Shown here: positions 41,063-49,864 of the stretch, one piece after another
How the letters are laid out: the number at the start of each line of letters is the position of its first letter
Position numbering within the stretch: position 1 is the stretch's first letter
Assembly: GCA_030710605.1 (NCBI GenBank)
Contig: CP092879.1
Coordinates: 42,463,578 to 42,527,577 of the forward strand
Source of the DNA: Cordylochernes scorpioides
Lineage: Eukaryota > Arthropoda > Arachnida > Pseudoscorpiones > Chernetidae
Direction of reading: 5' to 3'
DNA length: 64,000 nucleotides
Notes under the pieces: generated by a model
Told to the model about the DNA's origin: nothing
What the model saw: the letters and a program-made list of their open reading frames with translations, nothing else
The model's database searches: none
Position numbers and translations under genes: made by a program

Positions 41063-42365
41063 CAGGGTGTACCAGGTAAATTGGGAATTTCAACAATGGT
41101 ATTTTAACTGAAATTTTTTGCAAGTAAAAATTAAAATATCCGAATGAAATTTGACACAGTAGTAGATAAAAGGATATAGTTTTTATTTATTCAATGTAGT
41201 TTCCATTATTAGCTACAACAGTCTCGAGGCGAGTGCGGAATGAAGCACAGGCCTTGGCGACGATGACCTTGTCCATTTGGGTCATCACCGTGTGAACTGC
41301 TTTCTTGACAGACTGGATGGTGGTATGAGGAGCTTTGTTGACATCTCTCTCAACAACGCCCCATACATAGTAGTCGAGGGGATTGCAATCTGGAGAATTA
41401 GGGGGCCAAATATCAGGACCCCAGTGACTAGGGACGTTAAGTGTCAGCCACGATTGTGTCTTTTTTGCCTTATGGGCTGGAGCTGAGTCCTGTTGGAAGA
41501 CATACTTCCTTCCTGCGGCCACCATGTCCATCCAAGGCTTCACAACGGTCTCCAGAACATTGATGTAGGTGTCAGCGTTCATCCTAAGGCCCTTCTCAAA
41601 GAAATGGGGAGGCATGACATCACCTTCACTGCTGATAACGCCAAGGACCATTACGGAGGCAGGAAATTTCGTGTGCATCACGACAGGTATCTCTGAGGGG
41701 TCTTTACAGATCCAGCGATCATTCCTGGGATTTACCTTTTGGTCCACGTCAAAGTTCTTTTCGTCAGAGAAGAACCTTAGCATGCCAAAAGAGTCGTGTT
41801 TCAGGTTGTTGAGGAGGGCAGCATCCTTTCCTTTTCTGTTATTCTTCATATTCTCAGTCAGCAACTGACCTTTCCGAAGGGCATAAGACTTGAGACCAAG
41901 GTCCTCATGGATAGTTCTGACAATTGTCATAGAGCCAACGTCCATTTCCTTGGCTATGGCCCTCATGCTCTTCCAGGGTTTCCATCAATCTTCTCCTTGA
42001 CATTTTTGACAAATTCTTCGCCTCTTACCCTGTCCGATCGACGCGAGTGCTTTTTCCTTGTAGCTGTCCCCTCTTTGTTACTGTCGGCCTCATCAAACTG
42101 CTTCTTGACACGATAAATAGTGGTTTTGGGCAACTTAAGAAAATCCACTATCTCTTTATGGCTCCTTCCGGCGCGCAGAGCAACGATGATGGCAGCTCGA
42201 TTTTCAAATTCTCGGTTACTCTTCATCACTACACTGCGCACACATGTACTGTTGCATTTTACATGAATATGGCTACGTAATGAAAAAAAAACAAGTTTTT
42301 AATCTCAAGTAGTTTTTGTTTTATGGACTGTCAAAGTTAGTCCCCAATTTACCTGGTACACCCTG
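41063..42365 (-). mobile_element. mariner-type DNA transposon (DD37D, maT-like)
   Basis: 1,303 bp with 23-bp identical terminal inverted repeats (CAGGGTGTACCAGGTAAATT + GGG) and TA on both sides (41061-41062, 42366-42367). It carries one transposase gene on the minus strand with a single frameshift. Length and TIRs are those of a complete element. It is likely mobile in trans. Confidence 0.93.
41187..42241 (-). pseudogene. mariner/maT transposase with one frameshift
   Basis: The first 92 codons (42241-41963) contain the helix-turn-helix DNA-binding region (RAGRSHKEIVDFLKLPKTT). The remaining 259 codons (41966-41187) hold the catalytic domain. All three acids are present: D68 in FFSDEKNF, D160 in FQQDSAPAH and D198 in PDCNPLDYY, numbered in the second part. 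Spacing is D, 91 residues, D, 37 residues, D: the DD37D pattern of the maT group. The parts overlap by one base-step at 41960-41970, where a single base is missing next to 'GGAAGAGCATG'. Total length of about 350 codons fits an intact mariner. The enzyme would cut at TIRs and insert at TA. No other stop is seen. Confidence 0.9.
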
Positions 42366-42708
42366 TATATATGTCAGAAAAGTTATGAAAGAAAGGCAAC
42401 TTCTCTGTTTGCGATAACAAAGAGGAAAAAACTCGAAGAGGAATTACAACATTGTCTAACTCCATTTTTCTTAAGCCCCTTGTCAAACTTTTAAAAATTA
42501 CATCGGAATAAAATATCTGCTCTCTATTCTTTTGTCAGAAACCTAGGTCCGCATTTCTTTTGTAAATTGAAGCTTCTGTCCAACTGCGAGAGATGGAGAT
42601 ATTCTCTTGTGAAATATTTCGCTATTTCTCTTTATCCCCATTTATTTAATGGGGTTAGGGAATAGCTTGCTACATTCCATAATCCAACAATAACTTCACG
42701 TTTGGTCC

Positions 42709-43010
42709 CACTAGCGAGTGCAAGTAACCAAACGAGGCTCTGACATATTTGTAAGTGCGAAGTCAAACTGCTTTTCACATTTGTAGACATTGAAAAAAAG
42801 CAAAGCATACCCTTACCAGGAGCACATGTGCTTTTTCGATGAGCTCTTAATCAGGATATACCTTCTTTATTTTAATATTAACACCTGATATTTTTATTTA
42901 TTTTTCACATATGCAGACATGTGGTTCACTTACAGTAAAAGCAGTCGCCAAATTCTACCCACCATGATTATCATGGCCTGTACCACGTATACTAGGGATA
43001 ATAATAATTT
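42709..43010 (+). mobile_element. SINE copy carrying a nested insertion
   Basis: Plus-oriented copy of the SINE body and tail (42709-42790 and 42905-43010: 'agtgcaagtaaccaaacgag', 'accatgattatcatggcctg'). It is interrupted at 42791-42904 by 'gagcacatgtgct' and 'attaacacctgatattttta'. The target 'ttttcaca..tg.agacat' occurs on both sides of the insert, a likely target duplication of about 18 bp. Confidence 0.72.
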
Positions 43011-43051
43011 TAAAAAAAACTTCACGTTTGGAAGTGTGTGTAGATATACAA

Positions 43052-43386
43052 CAACAACAAAAAGGCTTTTATTAGGGCCCATTGCCCTGTATGGATTCTC
43101 CACACAACAACAAAACAATACAGCAATTCTTCTCCCTTTCCCCTTGTGCACACGAGTCTTTGTTTGAAAAGGGATTTGTTTACACATCTGTTCTAAAACT
43201 TTCCTCACTATCTCTTTTGTGTATGAATCTATTTACAATTGATCTGTAGAAATTATAGAGTTCTATTGCTATATTTTTCTTTTCTGAAATAGTTCTCAGC
43301 GTCTTCAGTGGGTTGCTAAGTCTCCAGAAGGTGTTTTAAAGAGTTTTTTTCTTCTCTTTCTTCACCTAAATATTTGCATTCTATGA
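43052..43386 (-). mobile_element. LINE family D, copy 2
   Basis: The 17-bp target duplication TGTGTGTAGATATACAA is at 43035-43051 and 43387-43403. On the minus strand it repeats the ORF2 C-terminal tail, 3' UTR ('gccctaataaaagcc') and (TTG)n tail of 6949-7389. Coding sequence is broken. The duplication is perfect, so the insertion is fairly recent. Confidence 0.88.
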
Positions 43387-43509
43387 TGTGTGTAGATATA
43401 CAATGAAAGCACATGTCTACTAGCTAGAGCTTATGGTAGATTATTAAATTCTGTAGATTCAGTGTCTTCGATGTAAGACATCATGTGATTGAACTCGTTA
43501 TGTTACTAG

Positions 43510-43620
43510 AATAGTATACCCATCCTTCAAATACACATAATAGAGGCCATTATAATCATGATGAGTAGTTATCGACTGCCTTTTACTATAAATGCAAAAC
43601 ATGTCAACACATATAGTAAT
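43510..43620 (-). repeat. diverged SINE fragment
   Basis: 'ccattataatcatgatgagt' and 'gactgccttttactataa' match the SINE tail and body region, with many changes. Confidence 0.5.
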
Positions 43621-43639
43621 AAAAATTTTAAAAGGCATA

Positions 43640-43930
43640 TTCTGACCAATAGCATATGTGCTTTTCAGAAGGCAGAGCGCCATCTGGTGGAACAGAAATC
43701 AACTAAACATTGATTTAGCCTGTTTCCTGATATTTGGCCAATCCAATTTCTTGATAAATCAAGAAAAGTCATCCACGAACGCGTTTCGCGCTGTTGGCGC
43801 TCGTCAGTGTGGAGTGGGCTGTACCACTGCGACCAAAAATATTTTTGGTCCCAGTGGCTTCTTGAGAAACCAAGAAATGGGTATTTGAGGCCAGGCTTGC
43901 GTAAATACGCTTAAAACATGAAGAACAATA
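43640..43930 (-). mobile_element. hammerhead-bearing repeat B (same family as 13640-13912)
   Basis: The left part ('ggcatattctgaccaatagc' to 'tttcttgataaatcaagaaa') equals one arm of the foldback at 23930-24225. The right part holds the ribozyme and the hairpin 'gaccaaaaatatttttggtc'. The downstream block 'aagaaatgggtatttgaggc' + 'cagg' is also related to 13640-13700. No ORF. Confidence 0.7.
43773..43812 (-). ncRNA. type I hammerhead ribozyme B
   Basis: On the minus strand: CCAC(A) (43812-43808), CTGACGA (43807-43801), stem II GCGC-CAACA-GCGC, GAAAC (43787-43783), GCGTT with GTT as cleavage triplet, then CGTGG. Stem I pairs CCAC with GTGG, with one mismatch next to the core. Core residues all fit. 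Compared with ribozyme A, both sides of stem II have changed while pairing is kept (GGGC/GCCC to GCGC/GCGC), which supports a selected structure. Confidence 0.78.
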
Positions 43931-43969
43931 GAAAATAATAATACATATAGTAATAAACGTTCTTTCCAT

Positions 43970-44449
43970 GACTAATAATTTAATAAAACCAATAGAATAT
44001 CCAGGTTTATGTTTCTTGTATAATTTTATTTCTATAGCTTTAGAGCTAACATGCCCTTCACACAGGAAGAACTAGGAGTATTCATATTAGCCCGAAAGCC
44101 AGAGAAATAAAATTGTACAAGAAACTTAGCACTCGATGCTTTATTAATTTTATTGAAACAAAAATATAATAATTCGACTTTTTCACTTTCAAAGTTTCAT
44201 AGATTCGTTTTGCTACTTGCCTTTATGAATCATTGGAGCTTTTTTTTTCTTTTAGATAACTCTTTCCACACAATGTGGATTTAGATATTGTGTTCTAGTT
44301 GTGTGAAAATCATCAATACCTATTACTAATCAACTTCTTGTTACTAATAAATATCCCATGATAACGCTTCAAACTATTATTTAAAGACAAAATATATTAA
44401 TTACAAGAGAAGGAATCACCTGACATCATCTTGTAGAAGGAACAGAAGT
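43970..44449. other. non-coding, no recognised feature
   Basis: No gene or repeat that I can support. Confidence 0.35.
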
Positions 44450-44535
44450 TAACGGCGACGTGTTTCTTTTATTAAAGCTGTATATTCGGCAAGCTTTCGG
44501 ACTTCGACGTCCTTCAACAGGCATCTTTGTATATT
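44450..44535 (-). repeat. hammerhead-like relic, family F
   Basis: Minus strand: GCCTGTTGAAGGACGTCGAA + GTCCGAAAGCTTGCCG. Hairpin and GAAA are intact, but CUGANGA is CTGTTGA and an extra A precedes stem II. Probably inactive. Confidence 0.5.
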
Positions 44536-44689
44536 AATACTATAACGATACCCAAGTAATTTATTCAGTAGAACCTCTACTATGGAAGAACATCCAAAAG
44601 GCTTTGATACTCCTGGTCTCTCATGGAAGTTGGGTTATGTCAATTAATTTTTATTTGAGTAAGTTATTCGAACTAGTAGCAAAAAGATG

Positions 44690-45000
44690 AGTAACGATTC
44701 ACTGGACATTTTTCTATGTACTCCGCCTTTGCCGGTCCCAATCCCGGATGAAAAAGGAGGAGGGGAGAGCAGTAACAAGCTCGCTAAAAAACCTGGGCTT
44801 AGCTGGCCCGGCTGATAGTACCCTGTAAGGTCTCCTGATCCAGGGATATAGGATGAGCAGCGTTTGTACTCCATGTTAGGAGCGGCTGCACCTGGCGTCT
44901 GTTCCTCATGTCAGAGGCGGCTATTTCTTTTGGAGCTAAGTCGGCCTTCCACTGTGTAGTGCTCCCAGTCTTAATGACAAAGGCAGACGCATTTCACTTC
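44690..45000. repeat. GC-richer island, probable transposon fragment
   Basis: About 300 bp clearly richer in G+C, with 'gggcttagctggcccggctg' and 'aggtctcctgatccagggat'. The 76-codon minus-strand frame across it has no motif. It resembles the 5' region of LINE-type elements in style only; unclassified. Confidence 0.3.
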
Positions 45001-45583
45001 ACCCAGTCATGATCTCAAGCTTTACAAACGTGTTACCCTAATATGATTGAGTGGAGATAAGAAAGAAGAAGATTAAGTTTCTTTCAGTTCATTTATAAAA
45101 TATTAGAAAAATAGGCATCTTAAATATATATTATCTTGGATAGTAAATGGTTTATATATTCAACTCAATTATCCACAAAGTTGTAAATTTTTACCTAATA
45201 GTTAAAACACAGCCAACCAACTAACTAACAAAAAATTAATCTCGGCACAAGACTAACGTTATAGTTTAATAGTTTGGCTAAGTAAACTCAGAAAGGTTTT
45301 GACTATATTTAACCAATCGATCCACCTTCCTGATAGTTAATGAGCTGTATATATTGGCTGATAATAAAAGCGGTGATTTTTATGTCCTGGTTTTTTTAAC
45401 CAGGAGTAAAATGGAATTGTTTAATCAGTTAAGTCTACTTTTTTAACGTTGTATCGCTCGAGGGTGTTTGGGGGAGACGAGTCATTCTTTAGAATACATT
45501 ATAAAAAACCTGGTTTGGAGTTTCTAGATAGTTCTCTTCTCAACACTTTTTCATCTACGACCGTCCTCTAAGGAAGTTGTACA

Positions 45584-45755
45584 TTTTAGCATGTATATCG
45601 GGATTCAGACAATAATTGTGAAAGATATTTGATTCTCACAAAGATCTTTATTGGAGAAACAAGAGGTAATCAATGTGAACAGAATTGCCCCTCTACCTTA
45701 AAAAAAAAAATTAAAGACTTTCTACTTCTCTAAGTTTTGTCCATGAGTGTATAAA
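45584..45755 (-). repeat. dispersed repeat J, copy 3
   Basis: Reverse-oriented to 38492-38645: 'tatatcgggattcagacaat' + 'aattgtgaaag', ending 'aagttttgtccatgagtg'. Confidence 0.65.
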
Positions 45756-45982
45756 TTTAATAATAGCTCGATCAGATATGATTCAACTCTCAATTAAATA
45801 CTACCTCCAGGAGCGACCAATGAGTACCCATGTTCAAGGCAGGTCTTTAACTTCGTAGAATAACTTTATTATAAATGTTTGAATATATCAAATATAAAAT
45901 AGCATCATTAGGTTAGCACCCCTTCTATCGCTTAAAATTATTTTAAAAATTTACGCTACCTTTCTTCCAATATATATTAAGG

Positions 45983-46158
45983 TTCTCCCCTTTGAATATA
46001 ACAAAATATTTTTAAAACTTAATTCTCTTGACGTTATGTGGCGCTGAGTTTGTTGTTGACACACATTAAGTATGTTATAATACCTTGATAAAGGATGGCG
46101 TTCAGCCAACTGAAATATTGGTAAAATAAATTATATTTTGATCCAATTCATGCTTTTT
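45983..46158 (+). repeat. dispersed repeat G, copy 2
   Basis: Nearly identical to 12537-12712, including the hairpin before 'tgaaatattg'. Confidence 0.75.
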
Positions 46159-46344
46159 TATTTAAATATTAAGGTGAATATATCAGGTTTCCAGGGATAA
46201 GTGTTTTTTAAGAAACTTAGAAGAATATTTTCCTGTAAACCCGTTATTTTCACCTTTATATTAATAAATGAGATTTCTGATTATTTTATTAACTTGTAAA
46301 ATATACATAATATTAAATTTTATTCCTACATATATTATCCTACA

Positions 46345-46450
46345 ATGAATAAAGTTGAAAGAGAGAGGATATGGCTCATCAGTGGTGAACAGTTCAACAC
46401 TGATAAGCTCTACCCTATCTCTTTCAAATTTTATCAATTGTAGAATAATA
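46345..46450. repeat. foldback, ~105 bp
   Basis: 'attatcctacaatgaataaa' + 'gttgaaagagagagga' is mirrored by 'tctctttcaaattttatcaa' + 'ttgtagaataat'. The centre is 'cagtggtgaacagttcaacactg'-like. Confidence 0.75.
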
Positions 46451-46459
46451 TTAACTTAA

Positions 46460-47010
46460 ATATATGTTTATATCAAATATATTCCCTTCAAGTTTTTAAT
46501 TTATACTTTTTTTTTCAGTCTAAAAACTGATTGCAATATATGCAAAATAGAAACTATTATTAATATGCAACTCAAAGCGCCGTAATCTATTTTCTAAAGA
46601 TATTCCAAATTTTCAATTATATAAAACTATCTATAAATATTGCCTCTTCAAATAAACTATTTTAATTATCAAAAGGAAGCGTGAACTGTATTGAAGCTAG
46701 TACGGTATACATCAACGATGTGATGAAGAGAAAATATCTTTTATATCCCTTTTTTCATATAAAAAGTAATTTGTATGCCGTATAAAAAGGAGAGATAAAC
46801 TTTAATATATTCCATTAGTTTATAAATATTTTTGTTATATCTTAATTTGAAGCGCTTGTTTTTATAATATATTTTATGAAAGGAAATTACTTTCAGATTG
46901 GCCTTGTTGCTTCTCTTTCTCAACATTGCCATGCAGTTCTTATTGATTTTACGAATAATAATTTAGCTGGGAATTCAATTTGGGAGTTCTGAGTTTAATG
47001 TAAGTGTTGA
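46460..47010. other. non-coding, no recognised feature
   Basis: AT-rich sequence, nothing supported. Confidence 0.35.
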
Positions 47011-47023
47011 AATCTATAATAGG

Positions 47024-47480
47024 TTGTTGTTGTTGTCATGTCCAATGAAGAGCCTCAGATATCCCCAAACATCTATATCACAGCAGCAGCAATGACCACT
47101 ATCTTGAGTGTGTAAAGCTGCTGTTCTGGGTCCAAGTCAATTTTCTGTTGTTGTCATGTCCAATGAAGAGCCTCAGTTATTCCCATACATCTCTATTACA
47201 GCAGCAGCAATTTCCACTATCTTGGGTGTGTAAAGATGCTGCTCTGGGTCCATGACAATTTTCTGTTGTTGTTGTTGTCATGTCCAATGAAGAGCCTCAG
47301 AAGTCTCCATACATATCTATCACAGCAGTCGCAATGTCCACTATCTTGGGTGTGTAAAGCTGCTATTCTGGATCCATGTCAATTCTCTGCAAGACCGCGG
47401 CCATTGCTGGGCCTTAGAATATGTGGGTAGGTGTTAGTTCCACACCAAGACAGTTGTTACATGTCCTGTGGGTTCTTGCA
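47024..47480 (-). mobile_element. LINE family B, copy 4, with triplicated 3' end
   Basis: Three tandem units of about 119-122 bp, each starting '(ttg)n tcatgtccaatgaagagcct' and ending 'caattttctg', precede a longer ORF part ('caagaccgcggccattgctg' and 'cagttgtt.catgtcctgtgg'). On the minus strand the ORF part gives the CNNCPG zinc-knuckle end. A possible imperfect target duplication 'tct(at)aatagg' flanks it. Confidence 0.82.
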
Positions 47481-47499
47481 ACAACTGTCCTGGTCTAAT

Positions 47500-47939
47500 A
47501 GGTATTCTTTAGATTAGAGTGAAACATTATAAGCTCTCGATAAAATCCATCCAAAACAAAGATAACCATAGAGATGATTTTTCATTGAATTTTAATAATG
47601 ATCTTTTTTGTTTTTAGCATAGTTGTCGTTCGTGAGAGTTTTTATACTCTTCTTCGGAGAAGAAGCCGAGTTATTAAGGTATTCATATAACGAAGGAATT
47701 ATTCTGTGATTTATTTCTATCTAGAGGATCACGTTTTTCACATATTTACAAGAAGAGGAATCGCCAGATACCATTTCAAAGAGATAAAAGCTAAAGGCGA
47801 CAAGTTTCTTTATTGAAAAGGTATAAACTTGGCAAGTATTCGTACAATAACGTTCTTCAACAGCCTGAATACGAATACAAGAAACTAGAGACTAAAGAAA
47901 TTATATATATATTATAAAGGACTGCGGCGTATGATTATA
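47500..47939. other. non-coding; trace of hammerhead-like family F
   Basis: 47840-47880 contains 'ggcaagtattcgtacaataa' and 'cgttcttcaacag', the family F layout in decayed form. No gene. Confidence 0.35.
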
Positions 47940-48132
47940 AAGTAATACTTAAAGTTGCACCGCATAAGTTTCTTTTTTTTTTGTGATAAATCAATATTTA
48001 TTTCAATATGACGCTTTCATACGTCATCCAAAAAAGTTAGAAATAGTAGATATTTCTCTTTGAAATAAATATTGATTTATCACAAAAAAAAGAAACTTAT
48101 GCTGTGCAACTTTAAGTATTACTTTATATATA
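47940..48132. mobile_element. foldback element, ~190 bp
   Basis: 'aagtaatacttaaagttgca' and 'gtgataaatcaatatttatt' are mirrored by 'aataaatattgatttatcac' and 'tgcaactttaagtattactt'. Partial relatives at 22835-22920 and 60020-60105. Confidence 0.85.
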
Positions 48133-48337
48133 TATATGTAGTAACCTGCATAAGTAGAAATGTTTTACAAGATTATTGGATATTATTTTATAATTTACTT
48201 AATTAGAAGGATGCACCTATTTTTACAAGATTTTTAGGAATTTTAAATTCAGTGGAAAAGCCTCATACAGATATTTGTTGTGCATTGATAAGAAGGATGA
48301 ATAAAAAGAATCAATATGAGGTTAATTGCAATAAGGA

Positions 48338-48525
48338 AGTTGTACGTTTCAGCAGGTATATAGGGATTCAGACAATAACTCTGAAAGATAATTGATGCAA
48401 AATAATCTTTATTGAAGACATACGAGATTACCAAGTGTGAATAAATTGTCTCTATATCCTTAAAAACAGATAACTGGCGATATCAATATATGAAACCTCC
48501 TTAAGTTTTATCTATGAGTGTGTAT
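48338..48525 (-). repeat. dispersed repeat J, copy 4
   Basis: 'ggaagttgtacgtttcagca', 'gggattcagacaataactct' + 'gaaagat', ending 'aagttttatctatgagtgt'. Confidence 0.65.
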
Positions 48526-48539
48526 CCTATTTTTTTAAT

Positions 48540-48775
48540 CATAAAAAAAATAACACAACATGTTTCCGGAGATGAGTTTCTTTCTATTAATGTATTCTGA
48601 AGCTTTCGGGAATCCTTACCCTTCTACAGGAGTATATAAAAGGAATAATTAATATCAACGTTTATTATTATCCGTTCTATGTACTCTTAGAGAAGGGTAG
48701 GGATGGCCAAAAGCTTGAGATTACATTAATAAAAAGAAACTCATATCTAGAAACCTGTTGTATTATTTTAATCTA
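48540..48775. mobile_element. foldback carrying hammerhead-like family F
   Basis: 'atgagtttctttctattaat' and 'gaagctttcgggaatcctta' + 'cccttctacaggagta' are mirrored by 'tactcttagagaagggta' ... 'aaaagctt' and 'attaataaaaagaaactcat'. Family F motifs face each other in the two arms. Confidence 0.75.
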
Positions 48776-49864
48776 AAGGATATTTTAATCGAGTAAAAGT
48801 GAAAAAAAAAAACTTCCTGATGCGGGATTCGCTACTGAATCCTGGCCGTGAACACTCACCACAACATAACTCACCACAAGGAGAATAATTATAAAAGGAC
48901 AAGTCCCCATATTCCAGAATGGCCCAGAAGGCAGCTAAGCCAGCCATCCCTCAAAAAGGATTTAAGCAAAATGAACGACTTCCTCCCAATTATGGTCCGT
49001 CCACCCTCCATCTTCCTTAGTTAACTTACTTACTCTCAAGGACGCTTCGTTCCTTCCGTTATACATCATTGAAGAATAAAACTCCCATATAAAATGACTA
49101 AAAATTCACAAAATCGTTGGTTGAATAATTAGAATCATTTTCCCCTTTAAATAGTTTTGAATTTAACCCTGAAAGAGATTGAGATTGAAAATACTTTATT
49201 TCAAAGTCCATATATGATTATATAAGGTTAAATATAGAATAAATATGATTATATAATGATAAATATCGGAATATTTAGATATAAATAGATGAAAATAATT
49301 GATAAATTTACATATATATTTTTATATATACAAGGTCTTGATTGGTGGCGCCCACCACGCGAACTCGGAAAGAGAGAGAGAGGTTTTATTATTTTAGTTA
49401 TATATATTTTTCTTTTATTATTAAGAAACCACAATGATATACCAGCATTCATAACAAACCACAGCCACATTTTTATTATGTCACAGTCGTCAAATTCCAT
49501 TATCAAAATACCACAAGAAAATACCAAAGATTACTTCTGGATAGACAATTAAAATAATTCTATTGACAATCGACAACGAATCTCCAGCAATACCACGTAT
49601 TTCCTTATCTACAAAGAATACGTAGATTGTGTGCTTTGCCGCTGAGGAGATGGTGATGGCGTTTTCCTCGAGATCAACTGGAAAGATCCAGGACTGCAGT
49701 CCGGCGGCCGGCCGATCAATAGAGAGAAGAAGAAAGAAGAAAGAATCTCTTCTATCCGAAGATTAATATAGGCAAGAAGAATATTGTGTTACCAGAAGAG
49801 TTCAGATTGTTTAGAACCAATAGATTCCCCTAACATACCAATCATCCTTACCCCCGCTAATGTA
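48776..49864. other. non-coding with small repeats
   Basis: 48815-48855 carries a tRNA-like head relic ('gatgcgggattcgctactga'). 49145-49290 shares a repeat with 10905-11000. 49590-49720 is GC-richer with 'gtccggcggccggccgatc'. No gene supported. Confidence 0.35.

Noticed and set aside
44644..44874. 76-codon minus-strand ORF in a GC-richer island
   Set aside because: No recognisable motif or splice context. Kept only as an unclassified repeat-like island.
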